Shown here in pieces: positions 44,786-53,831 of a stretch of 57,802 bases of DNA. Location of the stretch: NCBI RefSeq assembly GCF_004348725.1, contig NZ_SMKR01000021.1, positions 1 through 57,802 on the forward strand, given 5' to 3'. How positions within the stretch are numbered: position 1 is the first letter of the stretch; the number at the start of each line of letters is the position of its first letter. Under the pieces are notes generated by a model. It was not told the DNA's origin. It made no database searches and saw only the letters and a program-made list of their open reading frames with translations. The DNA is from Kribbella turkmenica. GTDB taxonomy: Bacteria > Actinomycetota > Actinomycetes > Propionibacteriales > Kribbellaceae. A program made the position numbers and the translations under genes.

Positions 44786-45730
44786 ATGACCGACGGCGAC
44801 TGGAGGGATGGCGGGTTCAGGCAGCGTCGGCCCTCCGTGGAGACTCTCGCCTGGGTTGCGGCGTCAATGGGTCGGGGCAGTCGCATCGTCGGCTATCGCC
44901 GACTGACCGGTGGCGTCTGCTCCGCCGTGCATCGGTTGACTGTCGAGCGACGTGGGGTGCGAACGTTCGTCGTACTGCGGCAGTACCCGGGCGGGCTCGG
45001 CCTGCAGGAGAGCTTGGAGAAGGAGATCGCCAACCTCGGCGTGGTGGCGGGCAGCGTGCTCCCGGCTCCGAGCATCCTGGCTGCTGACGTCGCCGGTGCT
45101 TCGACCGGGGGCGCGCCATCGTTGCTGATGACACGCTTGCCGGGGCATGTTCACCTCGATCCGGCGGAACCTCGGTCGTGGATGACGAGAATCGCGGAGC
45201 TTGCTGTACTGCTGCATTCCCTCGATCTTCCCGCGAAGATGTTCAGACCCTGGACGGATTCCTGGATCGCTCCTCTCGACGGGTTTCAGGTGCCGGTCGA
45301 CGCACAGAACCCGGCTGTGTGGAAGGCGGCGTTCGGGGTCATGGCGGCGCCGCCGCCGACGGACACAGCCGTCTTTCTGCACTGCGATCTCCTGCCCGTC
45401 AACATGCTGTGGTCGCGCGGGAGGATCACCGGGCTGACCGACTGGAACTCCATCCATCGGGGGCCGCGCGCGATTGACGTCGGGCACTGTCGGCGATACT
45501 TGGCGGCGCTCTACTCGCCAGAGTGGTCGGAGCAGCTTCGGTCGCTCTATGAGTCGATCGCCGGGGTGACTCTCGATCCGTGGTGGGACCTGTATGCCCT
45601 GCTGCACTATGACGACAGCGGGCCGAAGTGGATCCGTGGCCAGGTCGCTGGGCGGCGGCCCGTCGATGTGCCCGGCATGACTTCCCGGGTCGAGGCCGCT
45701 GTCGAGACAGCGCTACGGCGCCTCGGATGA
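44786..45730 (+). CDS. APH-fold phosphotransferase family protein
   Basis: A 314-residue protein. The catalytic loop reads FLHCDLLPVNMLW, so the usual HGD is HCD while the Asp and Asn remain; the metal-binding motif is LTDWNSIHRGPRAIDVGHC. The fold phosphorylates hydroxyls of antibiotics or metabolites. It is not closely similar to the other APH-fold gene at 11801. TAGGCT ends 7 bases upstream of the ATG. Substrate unknown. Confidence 0.83.
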   Translation: MTDGDWRDGGFRQRRPSVETLAWVAASMGRGSRIVGYRRLTGGVCSAVHRLTVERRGVRTFVVLRQYPGGLGLQESLEKEIANLGVVAGSVLPAPSILAADVAGASTGGAPSLLMTRLPGHVHLDPAEPRSWMTRIAELAVLLHSLDLPAKMFRPWTDSWIAPLDGFQVPVDAQNPAVWKAAFGVMAAPPPTDTAVFLHCDLLPVNMLWSRGRITGLTDWNSIHRGPRAIDVGHCRRYLAALYSPEWSEQLRSLYESIAGVTLDPWWDLYALLHYDDSGPKWIRGQVAGRRPVDVPGMTSRVEAAVETALRRLG

Positions 45731-45841
45731 CCGCGGGTTCCCCGCTGGTCGTCGTTCGGGTTCTGGCATGCCACACAGACCCCTGCACGCGAACTTCCGG
45801 CGATGGCTCCGGGCCGCGAATCGCGAGAACCGTCGCCGGCC

Positions 45842-46561
45842 CTACTGAGTGTCCTGTGCCTCGATCAGGTCGAGGTCGCGGACGCAGAAGCCGTGGTGCT
45901 CGAAGGTCTCGTTGAGCACCGTGCTGAGGCACTGCCGCACCGAGCGGCCCCGGGCGTACGGCGGCCAGACATCGTCGTCGGGCACCGGCGCTCGCGCTGC
46001 GAGCCGCACAGCGGTGACCTCGTCGAGCCAGGCCTCCAGCTCGGCGGTCTGGGCGTCACGCACGCTCACGATCTCGTCGAGGGAAGGATCCAGCGAGAGG
46101 TCGAGCCCGTGCGCGCCACGGTAGGGCTCGACGGTCGGCCCGACGCCCATCGGCGTGAACAGCTCCGTCGAGCCCAGGCAGCAGCGGCGGAACCACGAGT
46201 CGTGGACGAAGACCAGGTGGCGCATCGTCTGCACCGCCGACCACTCGTCGTTCACGCTGCGGCGCTCGATGCCGGGCGTACGGCGGATTCGCTCGATCGT
46301 GGCGGCCCAGCCGGCATGGAGCTGACGCGATGCCTCGCGCAGATCGGCAAGGTCCCCGGAGCGGATCAGCACCCGCACCGGATGACGCCGGTCGAGCTCT
46401 GCCTCGACGTACCCGGTGACCTCGACACCGTTCACCACGAGGTTGGTGACGAGCCCGTCGATGACGGCATCCTGCATGACGACGCCGATCAGGCGGGCGC
46501 CGGTCAGATCGCATTCGCGGAACTCCGCACCCTGCAGGTCCTCGTCGACATATCGCGTCAT
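45842..46561 (-). CDS. DinB-family protein with pentapeptide-like N-terminus
   Basis: A 239-residue protein. Residues ~8-38 (LQGAEFRECDLTGARLIGVV) are pentapeptide-like. The rest is a DinB four-helix bundle: NDEWSAVQTMRHLVFVHDSW contains a metal-ligand His, and ETFEHHGFC has the second pair. DinB proteins are often thiol-dependent transferases or hydrolases; the activity here is unknown. ATG 46561 is chosen over 46570 because TAGGAT ends 7 bases upstream. Confidence 0.82.
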   Translation of the reverse strand: MTRYVDEDLQGAEFRECDLTGARLIGVVMQDAVIDGLVTNLVVNGVEVTGYVEAELDRRHPVRVLIRSGDLADLREASRQLHAGWAATIERIRRTPGIERRSVNDEWSAVQTMRHLVFVHDSWFRRCCLGSTELFTPMGVGPTVEPYRGAHGLDLSLDPSLDEIVSVRDAQTAELEAWLDEVTAVRLAARAPVPDDDVWPPYARGRSVRQCLSTVLNETFEHHGFCVRDLDLIEAQDTQ

Positions 46562-46779
46562 GCTCCGCATCCTAGGTCCGGGCACCGACAAGCCGCCCTC
46601 CCCAGCGTGATCCGGCTTCGTCCAGGTCCTGACCGAGCGCGAACCGACGCGGGCTTGTGCGCGAGCCATCGACGACCGGCTCACCCACGGCGGCAACATC
46701 CTTGACATCGGCAACACTCCCTGAAACGCCGGCACCAGGTTCTCGCCACCCCGGCACGGCGGCACGAGAGCACGCGAAA
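46562..46779. other. Intergenic region upstream of the DinB-like gene
   Basis: No convincing gene. It contains the leaderless promoter of the DinB gene (TAGGAT on minus, 46569-46574). A minus-strand open frame spans it but has weak codon bias and no recognised domain. Confidence 0.45.
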
Positions 46780-46811
46780 GCGGGCGCGCCGGGAGGACCC
46801 CACGCGCCCGC
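46780..46811 (-). terminator. Hairpin terminator after the ABC exporter operon
   Basis: Perfect 9-bp arms GCGGGCGCG/CGCGCCCGC with a 14-base loop, 15 bases beyond the ABC exporter stop. Confidence 0.65.
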
Positions 46812-46825
46812 AATCGACCCGAGAC

Positions 46826-48700
46826 TCAGGCCAGGGACTCCTCCCACGCCTGGTGCAGACCGGCGTACCGACCGCCTGTGGTGATCAGGTCGTCCGGTGA
46901 GCCGTCCTCCATGATCCGGCCGTGCTCGAGCACGAGGACCCGGTCGGCCGTCTCGACCGTGGACAACCGGTGGGCGATCACGATCGCCGTACGGTCGGCC
47001 AGGATGGTCCGGAGCGCGCGCTGGACGAGCCGCTCGCTCGGGATGTCGAGACTGGACGTCGCCTCGTCCAGGATCAGTACGCCGGGGTCCGCCAGGAACG
47101 CCCGCGCGAAGGCGATGAGTTGGCGCTGACCGGCCGACAGCCGGCTGCCCCGCTTCTCCACCTGGGTCTCGTACCCGTTCGGAAGCGCCATGATGAAGTC
47201 GTGCGCGCCGATCACCTTGGCCGCTTCGACGACCTCGTCGACGGTGGCGCTGGGCTTGCCGAAGCGGATGTTGTCGGCGACCGTGCCGGTGAAGAGGAAG
47301 TTCTCCTGCGTCACCATCACGACCCGCTCGCGCAGGTCGTCCTCGGTCAGGTCGCGCAGGTCGGTCCCGTCGAGGAGGACGTGACCGCTGGTCGGGTCGT
47401 AGAACCGGGCGACCAGTTTGGCGATCGTGGTCTTGCCGGCACCCGTCGTACCGACCAGGGCGAGTGTCTGCCCGGCCGGCACGTCGAGGTCGAGTCCGGG
47501 CAGGACCGGTACGCCGTCGACGTACTGGAACCGCACGTTGCGCAGCTCGAGGTGCCCGCGGCTCTTGCCGGGACGGACCGGCTTGACCGGCTCCGGTACG
47601 TCGGGCTTCTCGTTGAGCACACCGGACAGCTTCTCCAGCGCGGCGCTCGCGGACAGGAAGGTGTTGTAGAACTGCGAGATGTCCTGCAGCGGCTCGAAGA
47701 ACTGCCGCAGGTACAGCAGGAACGCGGTCAGTACGCCGACGGTCACGTGCCCGTGGTACGCCTGGTAACCGCCGTACGCCAGGATCGCGACGATGGTGAT
47801 GTTGCCGACGCCCTTGATCGACGGCATGAAGATCGCGTTCAGCCGGAACGACTCCAGGTTGGCCGCCCGGTAGCGGTCGTTGACGCCGTGGAAGATCTCC
47901 TCGTTGCGCGGCTCCCGGCGGAACGCCTGGACCGCACGGATCCCGGTCATCGACTCGACGAAGTGCACGATGACGAGTACGACGGCCTCACGGGTCTGCC
48001 GGTAGACGACGGCGGACCGCTTCCGGAACCAGGCCGTGATCAGGATCAGCGCCGGGAACGACAGCAGGGCCAGCAGGCCGAGCTTGAAGTCCAGCGTCAG
48101 CAGCAGGACCGCCGTACCGATCAGCGTCAGCAGCGCCGTGACCAGGCTGTCGAAGCCGTTCGCCAGCATCTCGTCGATCACGCCGACGTCCGAGGTCAGC
48201 CGGGAGATCACCCGGCCGGACGTGTACTTGTCGTGAAACGAGGGGCTGAGCCGCTGGAAGTGGTCGAACACGCGGCGGCGCAGGCCGAGCAGAATGGTCT
48301 GACCGAGCCGTCCGGACCGCATCAGGAACAGTTGCCGCGCGAAAGCCTGCAGCAACGCCATCGCGAACAGGGTGATCACGACGGTGATCAGCGTCGACGC
48401 GCCCTCACCGGCCAGGATCGGGGGGATGCCGTTGTCGATGCCGAGGTGGACCAGGTACGGCACCGCGAGCCGCGCGCCGTTCTCGACCACCACGATCACG
48501 ACCAGAATCCAGATCAGCTTGTGGTACGGCCGGAGCAACTCGCCGAGGAGCCTGCGGGAGTCCTCTTTCAGGCGGATGGTCGTCGCCCTCGACAACTCCC
48601 GGTCGCCCTCGTCCTCGAAGTACCCCCGCCAGGAGGCCTCCGGCGAATTCTTCCCCTCCTCGGCCTCGGACTCCGGAGGTGTCTGCTGCGTCGTGCTCAT
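46826..48700 (-). CDS. ABC exporter half-transporter (ABCB-like), catalytic-site subunit
   Basis: A 624-residue fusion of six transmembrane helices and one ATPase. Walker A is GTTGAGKTT, Walker B LILDEATSSLD with the catalytic Glu intact, switch IAHRLSTV, but the signature is LSAGQ instead of LSGGQ. It is coupled by ATGA to the upstream ABC gene. Together they form a heterodimeric exporter with one full and one degenerate ATP site; this subunit gives Walker A/B of the competent site. Substrates are probably lipids or drugs. The N-terminal ~35 residues are acidic and cytoplasmic. Confidence 0.92.
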   Translation of the reverse strand: MSTTQQTPPESEAEEGKNSPEASWRGYFEDEGDRELSRATTIRLKEDSRRLLGELLRPYHKLIWILVVIVVVENGARLAVPYLVHLGIDNGIPPILAGEGASTLITVVITLFAMALLQAFARQLFLMRSGRLGQTILLGLRRRVFDHFQRLSPSFHDKYTSGRVISRLTSDVGVIDEMLANGFDSLVTALLTLIGTAVLLLTLDFKLGLLALLSFPALILITAWFRKRSAVVYRQTREAVVLVIVHFVESMTGIRAVQAFRREPRNEEIFHGVNDRYRAANLESFRLNAIFMPSIKGVGNITIVAILAYGGYQAYHGHVTVGVLTAFLLYLRQFFEPLQDISQFYNTFLSASAALEKLSGVLNEKPDVPEPVKPVRPGKSRGHLELRNVRFQYVDGVPVLPGLDLDVPAGQTLALVGTTGAGKTTIAKLVARFYDPTSGHVLLDGTDLRDLTEDDLRERVVMVTQENFLFTGTVADNIRFGKPSATVDEVVEAAKVIGAHDFIMALPNGYETQVEKRGSRLSAGQRQLIAFARAFLADPGVLILDEATSSLDIPSERLVQRALRTILADRTAIVIAHRLSTVETADRVLVLEHGRIMEDGSPDDLITTGGRYAGLHQAWEESLA

Positions 48701-50511
48701 GCGTGCACCTCCTCTTCCTCGGCCGCGAGCAGCAGCCGGTACGCCGGGACGTCGGTGAGCAGTTCGTGGTGGGTGCCGACGTGGGTGATCGTCCCGTTCT
48801 CGAGCAGAGCGACCTTGTCGGCCAGCATCACCGTCGACGCACGGTGCGCCACCACGATGCCGGTGGTGTCGGCGAGCACGTTGCGCAGCGCCTCCTCGAC
48901 GAGCGCCTCGGTGTGCACGTCGAGAGCCGACAGGGTGTCGTCGAGCACCAGGACGGCGGGCTTGGCGATCACCGCCCGTGCCAGTGCGAGTCGTTGCCGC
49001 TGGCCACCGGACAGCGACATCCCCTGCTCGCCGACGCGGGTGTCCAGACCCCACGGCAGGTCGTTGACGAACTCGGCCTGGGCGACCTGGAGGGCCTGCT
49101 GGATGTCTGCCTCGGTCGCGTCCGGCCGGCCGAGGGCGAGGTTCTCCCGGACGCTCATCGAGAACAGCGTCGGGTCGTCGAAGGCGGAGGCGACCGCACC
49201 GCGCAGCGACTGCAGGGTCAGATCGCGGATGTCGTGCCCGTCGAGCATGATCCGGCCGCCGGTCACGTCGTACAGCCGGGGAACCAGAGCCGTGAGCGTG
49301 GTCTTGCCGGACCCGGTGGCGCCGACGAGGGCGAGCGTCGTACCCGGGGTGAGGTCGAGGTTGACGTCGTGCAGGATCTCGGGGGAGTCGGGGGAGAAGC
49401 GGAAGCTGACGTTCTCGAACCGCAGGTGGCCGCGCGGGCTCGGCAGCTCCTCCTCGCCGGACCGGATGGTGGACCAGGTGTCGAGGATCTCGCTGATCCG
49501 GTCCGCCGCGGTCATCGACTCCTGCGCCATCGCCAGGATGGCGCCGAGCGAGGTGACCGGCCAGATCAGCGACAGCATCAGCGTGATGAACGCGACCAGT
49601 GTGCCCAGGGTGATGGACTCCCGGCCGACGGCGAGTGCGCCGAGCAGGAGGACGACGACCAGGGTCAGGTTCGGGATCACGCCGAGGAAGCTCCAGAACC
49701 TCGACGCCAGCCGGACCTTGTCGACCGAGGTGTTGAACAGGGTGACCGCGCCGTCGTCGAACTGCTGCTGGACGTGCTGACGCCGGCCGAAGGCCTTGAT
49801 CACCCGGAACCCGAGCGCGGACTCCTCGATCCGGGTGGCCAGGTCACCCTGCTGGTCCTGGACCTCGCGAGAGATCACCAGGTACTTCTTCTCGAACCGC
49901 AGCGACAGCAGGATGATCGGTACCGCCGCCAGCAGGACGACGAGACCGAGGGGCCAGTACAGCTGCAGCAGCAGAGCGGTGACGACCACCAGTTGCAGGA
50001 TGTTCATCACCAGGAACAGCAGGCCGAAGCCCATGAACCGGCGGATCGTGGACAGGTCGGTGGTGACGCGGGACAGCAGCTGGCCGCTCTGCCAGCGGGT
50101 GTGGAACTCCATCGGGAGGGACTGCAACCGGACGTACAGGTCGTGCCGGAGCGTGGCCTCGAGGTCGCTGACGGTCCGGGACTGGGCCCAACGGCGCATC
50201 CAGACCAGCAGCACCTCACCGATGCTGAGACCGAGGGCGAGGAAGGCGAGCGGAACCAGCAGGTCGAGCTCGCGACGCGTGACGGGGCCGTCGATGATGG
50301 CCCGGGTGACGAGAGGGACGGTGAGGCTGACGCCGACGCCCAGCATCGCGGTGGAGAACATCACCGCCAGACGCCATCGATGGGGTCGGAGATAGGGTCG
50401 GAGCCGCCAGAGGTTGCGGCTGCGTTCGGGTGCTCTGGTGGTAGGGGCTGCGATCGACGGCGCGGAGGCAGGTCTCTCTGAGGGCATCTGGACGGGCGCA
50501 CTTCCCATCAT
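48697..50511 (-). CDS. ABC exporter half-transporter (ABCB-like), degenerate-site subunit
   Basis: A 604-residue fusion of six transmembrane helices and ATPase. Walker A GATGSGKTT and signature LSGGQRQR are canonical, but Walker B ends in LVLDDTLSALD, Asp instead of catalytic Glu, as in the degenerate subunit of BmrCD/TM287-288-like exporters. The switch His is in VVAHRAST. ATG 50511 and 50508 are both possible. It is the first gene of the pair; a GGTAAGCGCTT site lies 57 bp upstream. Confidence 0.92.
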   Translation of the reverse strand: MMGSAPVQMPSERPASAPSIAAPTTRAPERSRNLWRLRPYLRPHRWRLAVMFSTAMLGVGVSLTVPLVTRAIIDGPVTRRELDLLVPLAFLALGLSIGEVLLVWMRRWAQSRTVSDLEATLRHDLYVRLQSLPMEFHTRWQSGQLLSRVTTDLSTIRRFMGFGLLFLVMNILQLVVVTALLLQLYWPLGLVVLLAAVPIILLSLRFEKKYLVISREVQDQQGDLATRIEESALGFRVIKAFGRRQHVQQQFDDGAVTLFNTSVDKVRLASRFWSFLGVIPNLTLVVVLLLGALAVGRESITLGTLVAFITLMLSLIWPVTSLGAILAMAQESMTAADRISEILDTWSTIRSGEEELPSPRGHLRFENVSFRFSPDSPEILHDVNLDLTPGTTLALVGATGSGKTTLTALVPRLYDVTGGRIMLDGHDIRDLTLQSLRGAVASAFDDPTLFSMSVRENLALGRPDATEADIQQALQVAQAEFVNDLPWGLDTRVGEQGMSLSGGQRQRLALARAVIAKPAVLVLDDTLSALDVHTEALVEEALRNVLADTTGIVVAHRASTVMLADKVALLENGTITHVGTHHELLTDVPAYRLLLAAEEEEVHA

Positions 50512-50567
50512 GCTCGTGTCTTTGGGGTCGCGACCGGAAAACGGCGCACTTTCCAGTATCGCGTACG

Positions 50568-50578
50568 GGTAAGCGCTT
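50568..50578. promoter_or_regulatory. GGTAAGCGCTT site upstream of the ABC exporter
   Basis: Eleven bases centred on palindromic AAGCGCTT, 57 bp upstream of the ABC exporter start. The same 11-mer recurs inverted at 52668-52678. AAGCGCTT cores are common in LacI-type operators; the regulator is not in this window. Confidence 0.45.
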
Positions 50579-50629
50579 GTCCCTCGAATTCCATTCCTTG
50601 GTGATGAATTACCTCTTGTTGCAATAGGC

Positions 50630-50659
50630 GAGCCCCGTCACCACGCGGTGACGAGGCTC
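50630..50659 (-). terminator. Hairpin terminator of the large secreted protein gene
   Basis: Arms GAGCCCCGTCACC and GGTGACGAGGCTC, 13 bp with a single mismatch and a 4-base ACGC loop, 25 bases beyond the stop codon at 50685. Confidence 0.8.
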
Positions 50660-50684
50660 ACAGTGATAGCGACTCGTGATAGGT

Positions 50685-52592
50685 CTACGGGTTCACCCGG
50701 AGGAACGCGATGCCGTCGACGATCGCCGGGGCGGTCGAGGTGGAGACGATCTTCACGGCGCCGGTCCGGAACGGCGTGATCGGCAGGTAGGTCACCTTCC
50801 GGGACGTGGTGCCGGCTGCCAGTGAGACCGTGCCGATCTTGAGGTTCGCGTGGTAGATGTCGACCCGTCCCTGACCTGGGCCGTGGATCGCGACCAGGGC
50901 GATCCGGGCTCCGGCCTCCGTCGTTTTGGTCAGGTAGGCGCCGTTCGCCTTGAGGATCGACGTGGTGCCTTGGAACGCGAGCGAGCTCGTGGAACGCGTG
51001 ACGGATCCCGCCGAGGTCAGCGCGCGGTCGTCCTGCGGTGCGACCGCACAGATCTGCGGCGACCAGGCGGACAGGTTGCCGAGGTAATCGCGAGCCCGAA
51101 CCAGGAAGCACTCGTCCCAGCCCAGCCGCGGCGTCCAGGTGATCGACCTGATTCGCGTGTTCTGCCAGGCAGGCGGGTACATCCATTTGCCCAGGGCAGC
51201 GCCTGGCGCGGCGACCTTGTAGACGACGTCGTACGACGCGACCTCGGTGTCCTCGGTGTACGCCCAGCGGAAGGTGACCGGCGCGGTCACGGCGACCCGG
51301 TCGCCGATCCGCAGGGTGACCAGCTTCGGCGCCGTTCCGTCGACCTCACTGCAGTACGACGTACTCCATGCGCTCAGGTTGCCCGCGTAGTCCCGGGCCC
51401 GGACCTGCCAGCAGGTGTCGGTGCCGATGGGCGCGGTGGTGCTGGCGGCGGTCCCCTTCAGCCCCTGCCACACCGGGACCTGGTTCCAAGCGCCGTACGG
51501 CGAGGTGCGGTTGGGCCGCTGCTGGATACGCAGGTCGTAGGTGGCGACTCCGGTCGCGGGGGAGTTGGGGTCCTGCGGGTCGGTGAACGCCCACTCGAAC
51601 GACAAGCTGGTGTTGTCACGGATCCGGTCCCCCGCAGAGGCGCTGGTGAGCACAGGTGCGACGGTGTCCGGGCGCTGCTGCGGGTCGGCGGTGAGCCAGC
51701 TCAAAGTGATTACGCGCGGCTTCGAGTCCGGGTCGGCGTACACGATCTTTGCCAGACCCGATCCGTCGGCACGGAAGCTGGTGGGCTCGCCGCGGACCGG
51801 TCCGTAGCGGCGCTGGCCCAGTCCATGATCGTTCAGGTCGGTGACGAGCACGTCCTGCTCGGGCGTGATCTGGACGGTGAAGCCGTTGCCGAGCTGGGAG
51901 TCGGCCGCGACGGTCAGGTTGCGCGGAGCCCCCGGACCTCTCACGTCGACGACCTGATTGCAGCCGCTGAGCAGTGCCCAGCGGCCGTTGACGCGGTCCG
52001 GTCCGACCGTGCAGTTGCTGGCAACCAGGATGGTTTTGACAGTGCCGGTGGCCAGGTCCTTGCCGGTCAGCCGGCCGGGCTCGGTGACCTTCCAGACAGT
52101 CGAGTCGGACATCGCGAACGGCGGTGCGTAGTCGGCCAGCTTGGTGTTGGTCGCTACGTCGTACACCTCGGCGCTGGCGCCGTTCGGGATGCGGTGGGAG
52201 ACGAGCTTCCCGCCCTTCCCCAGAATCACCTCGTCGGCCGCGGGGAAGGTGAGGCCACCGACCTTGGCCGTGGTGCCTTCGAAGGTGAGCAAACTGGACC
52301 CTTCGAGCTGGAAGGGCTTGGCGTCGCTCGACCCGCCGGTCGCGGTCCAAGTGGTGCCGTTGTTGCTGGTCTCCCAAAGCGTGTGGTCGGTCTCGTCCGT
52401 CGTCACCACCCGCGCACCGGACAGGCCGACCTCGCCGACCTGAGCCGTGGCTGTTCGACCGGTGACCAGCACGCCCTCGCCCAGATGCTCCGGCGGATCG
52501 GCCGCCATCACGTGACTCGCGACCGCCAGCACGAGCAAGAACGCACAGGCGGCCACGGCTGCCACAGCCACCCTGACCCGCAACCTCACCAC
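50685..52592 (-). CDS. Large secreted beta-rich protein with repeated Fn3-like modules
   Basis: A 635-residue exported protein. Residues 1-31 form a signal peptide (ending VMA-AD). Residues ~35-300 look like a beta-propeller or sandwich. Two repeated modules near 340-410 and 425-510 share CWQVRARDYAGNLSAWS and CFLVRARDYLGNLSAWS, resembling Fn3/Ig-like domains. The C-terminal ~120 residues form another beta domain. No catalytic motif. It may be an adhesin or surface protein; this is inference. GAGGGGG lies before the GTG at 52592. Confidence 0.75.
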   Translation of the reverse strand: MVRLRVRVAVAAVAACAFLLVLAVASHVMAADPPEHLGEGVLVTGRTATAQVGEVGLSGARVVTTDETDHTLWETSNNGTTWTATGGSSDAKPFQLEGSSLLTFEGTTAKVGGLTFPAADEVILGKGGKLVSHRIPNGASAEVYDVATNTKLADYAPPFAMSDSTVWKVTEPGRLTGKDLATGTVKTILVASNCTVGPDRVNGRWALLSGCNQVVDVRGPGAPRNLTVAADSQLGNGFTVQITPEQDVLVTDLNDHGLGQRRYGPVRGEPTSFRADGSGLAKIVYADPDSKPRVITLSWLTADPQQRPDTVAPVLTSASAGDRIRDNTSLSFEWAFTDPQDPNSPATGVATYDLRIQQRPNRTSPYGAWNQVPVWQGLKGTAASTTAPIGTDTCWQVRARDYAGNLSAWSTSYCSEVDGTAPKLVTLRIGDRVAVTAPVTFRWAYTEDTEVASYDVVYKVAAPGAALGKWMYPPAWQNTRIRSITWTPRLGWDECFLVRARDYLGNLSAWSPQICAVAPQDDRALTSAGSVTRSTSSLAFQGTTSILKANGAYLTKTTEAGARIALVAIHGPGQGRVDIYHANLKIGTVSLAAGTTSRKVTYLPITPFRTGAVKIVSTSTAPAIVDGIAFLRVNP

Positions 52593-52667
52593 AGAACCCC
52601 CTCGACACCCCGCCCCAGGGCGCCTTCGACACAGGGCGGCACCTTAGCCAGTAACGCGCGGCAACGG

Positions 52668-52678
52668 AAGCGCTTACC
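52668..52678. promoter_or_regulatory. AAGCGCTTACC site between the secreted protein and moxR genes
   Basis: Inverse copy of the 11-mer at 50568. It lies 76 bp upstream of the secreted protein start (minus) and 84 bp upstream of moxR (plus), so it could control either or both. Confidence 0.45.
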
Positions 52679-52761
52679 GGTATGGACCGGTCGAAAACCG
52701 GATGACAGCACGGCAGTCGAGGAGGACCCTCGGGGGTCAGGTCGAACGGCGAAAGGGACTG

Positions 52762-53823
52762 ATGCAGGCGGGAATCACGGTGTCGGCGGGGGAACTGCCG
52801 GAGGTGCTGTTGCACGTCGCGGTGGTGCGACCGGTGTTCTTGTGGGGCGCACCCGGCATCGGGAAGAGCAGCCTGGTGCGAGCTTTCGCCGACTCGCTCG
52901 ATCTGGAGTGCGTGACGCTGCTCGGCACCCAGCTCGCGCCGGAGGACCTCATCGGCGTACCGCAGATCGTCGACGGGCGGAGCCGGTTCGCGCCGCCGGT
53001 CGCAATCGCCCGGGACGAGCCGTACTGCCTGTTCCTCGACGAGCTGAACGCGTCATCCGCCGAGGTGCAGAAGGCGTTCTACTCGCTGATTCTGGATCGC
53101 CGGATCGGCGAGTACGAACTGCCTGCGGGTTCCGTGGTGATCGGCGCCGGCAACCGTGCGACCGACAACGCCCTGGCGAGGCCGATGGCGAGCGCACTGG
53201 TCAACCGGCTGGTGCACGTCCACCTGCGGGCGTCGGCTCGTGACTGGCTGAGCTGGGCGGGTACGGCGGGTATCCATCCGTGGGTGCTCGACTACCTGCG
53301 CAACCGGCCGGACCACCTCTGGACGGCGCCGCCGAAGACGGAGGAGCCGTTCTCGACCCCCCGCAGCTGGCACATGCTGTCGGACGCGTTGCACTCCTAC
53401 GGCAACGGCATCACCGACGAGACCGTGCGTGTTCTCGCCTCCGGCACGTTGACCGCGGCACACGCGTCGGCGTTCCGCGCGTTCGTGAAGACGGTGCGGA
53501 ACGCCTTCGGGCTGGACGCAGTCCTGAAGGGCGAGGCCGGATGGCCCGCCGCGCCGGAAGACCGCGACCTGCTGTACTTCCTGGCGGAGACCTTCCGGGC
53601 GCGGTTGGTGAAGGAGCTGTCCGCGGACAAGACATCGGCGAGCCCGGCGGCACGGCAGTTGGCCCATCGCGGCAAGGCGCTGTTGGTCGAGCTGGCCGAG
53701 ATCTCGCTCGAGGTCGCGCAATTGGTGATCGCGGCCGACCAGGACGGGCGTCCGGTGCTGCCGTCCTGGTTCCTGGTCGAGGTCAGCCGCGATCTGCCGC
53801 GTCTGGTCGCGGCCCGCGCCTAG
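52762..53823 (+). CDS. MoxR-family AAA+ ATPase
   Basis: A 353-residue MoxR-like ATPase: Walker A GAPGIGKSS near residue 31, Walker B YCLFLDELN, sensor GAGNRATDN and arginine-finger region. MoxR proteins act as chaperones that assemble or activate a partner carrying a VWA domain; the next gene provides such a partner 8 bp downstream. ATG 52762 is chosen because AAAGGGA precedes it; ATG 52702 gives a 20-residue longer, basic N-terminus. The C-terminal ~150 residues are helical and unassigned. Confidence 0.9.
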   Translation: MQAGITVSAGELPEVLLHVAVVRPVFLWGAPGIGKSSLVRAFADSLDLECVTLLGTQLAPEDLIGVPQIVDGRSRFAPPVAIARDEPYCLFLDELNASSAEVQKAFYSLILDRRIGEYELPAGSVVIGAGNRATDNALARPMASALVNRLVHVHLRASARDWLSWAGTAGIHPWVLDYLRNRPDHLWTAPPKTEEPFSTPRSWHMLSDALHSYGNGITDETVRVLASGTLTAAHASAFRAFVKTVRNAFGLDAVLKGEAGWPAAPEDRDLLYFLAETFRARLVKELSADKTSASPAARQLAHRGKALLVELAEISLEVAQLVIAADQDGRPVLPSWFLVEVSRDLPRLVAARA

Positions 53824-53831
53824 GCAGCCTG

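Noticed and set aside
46922..49780. 952-codon plus-strand open frame
   Set aside because: Antisense to the ABC exporter genes; Gln/Arg/Asp-rich shadow translation.
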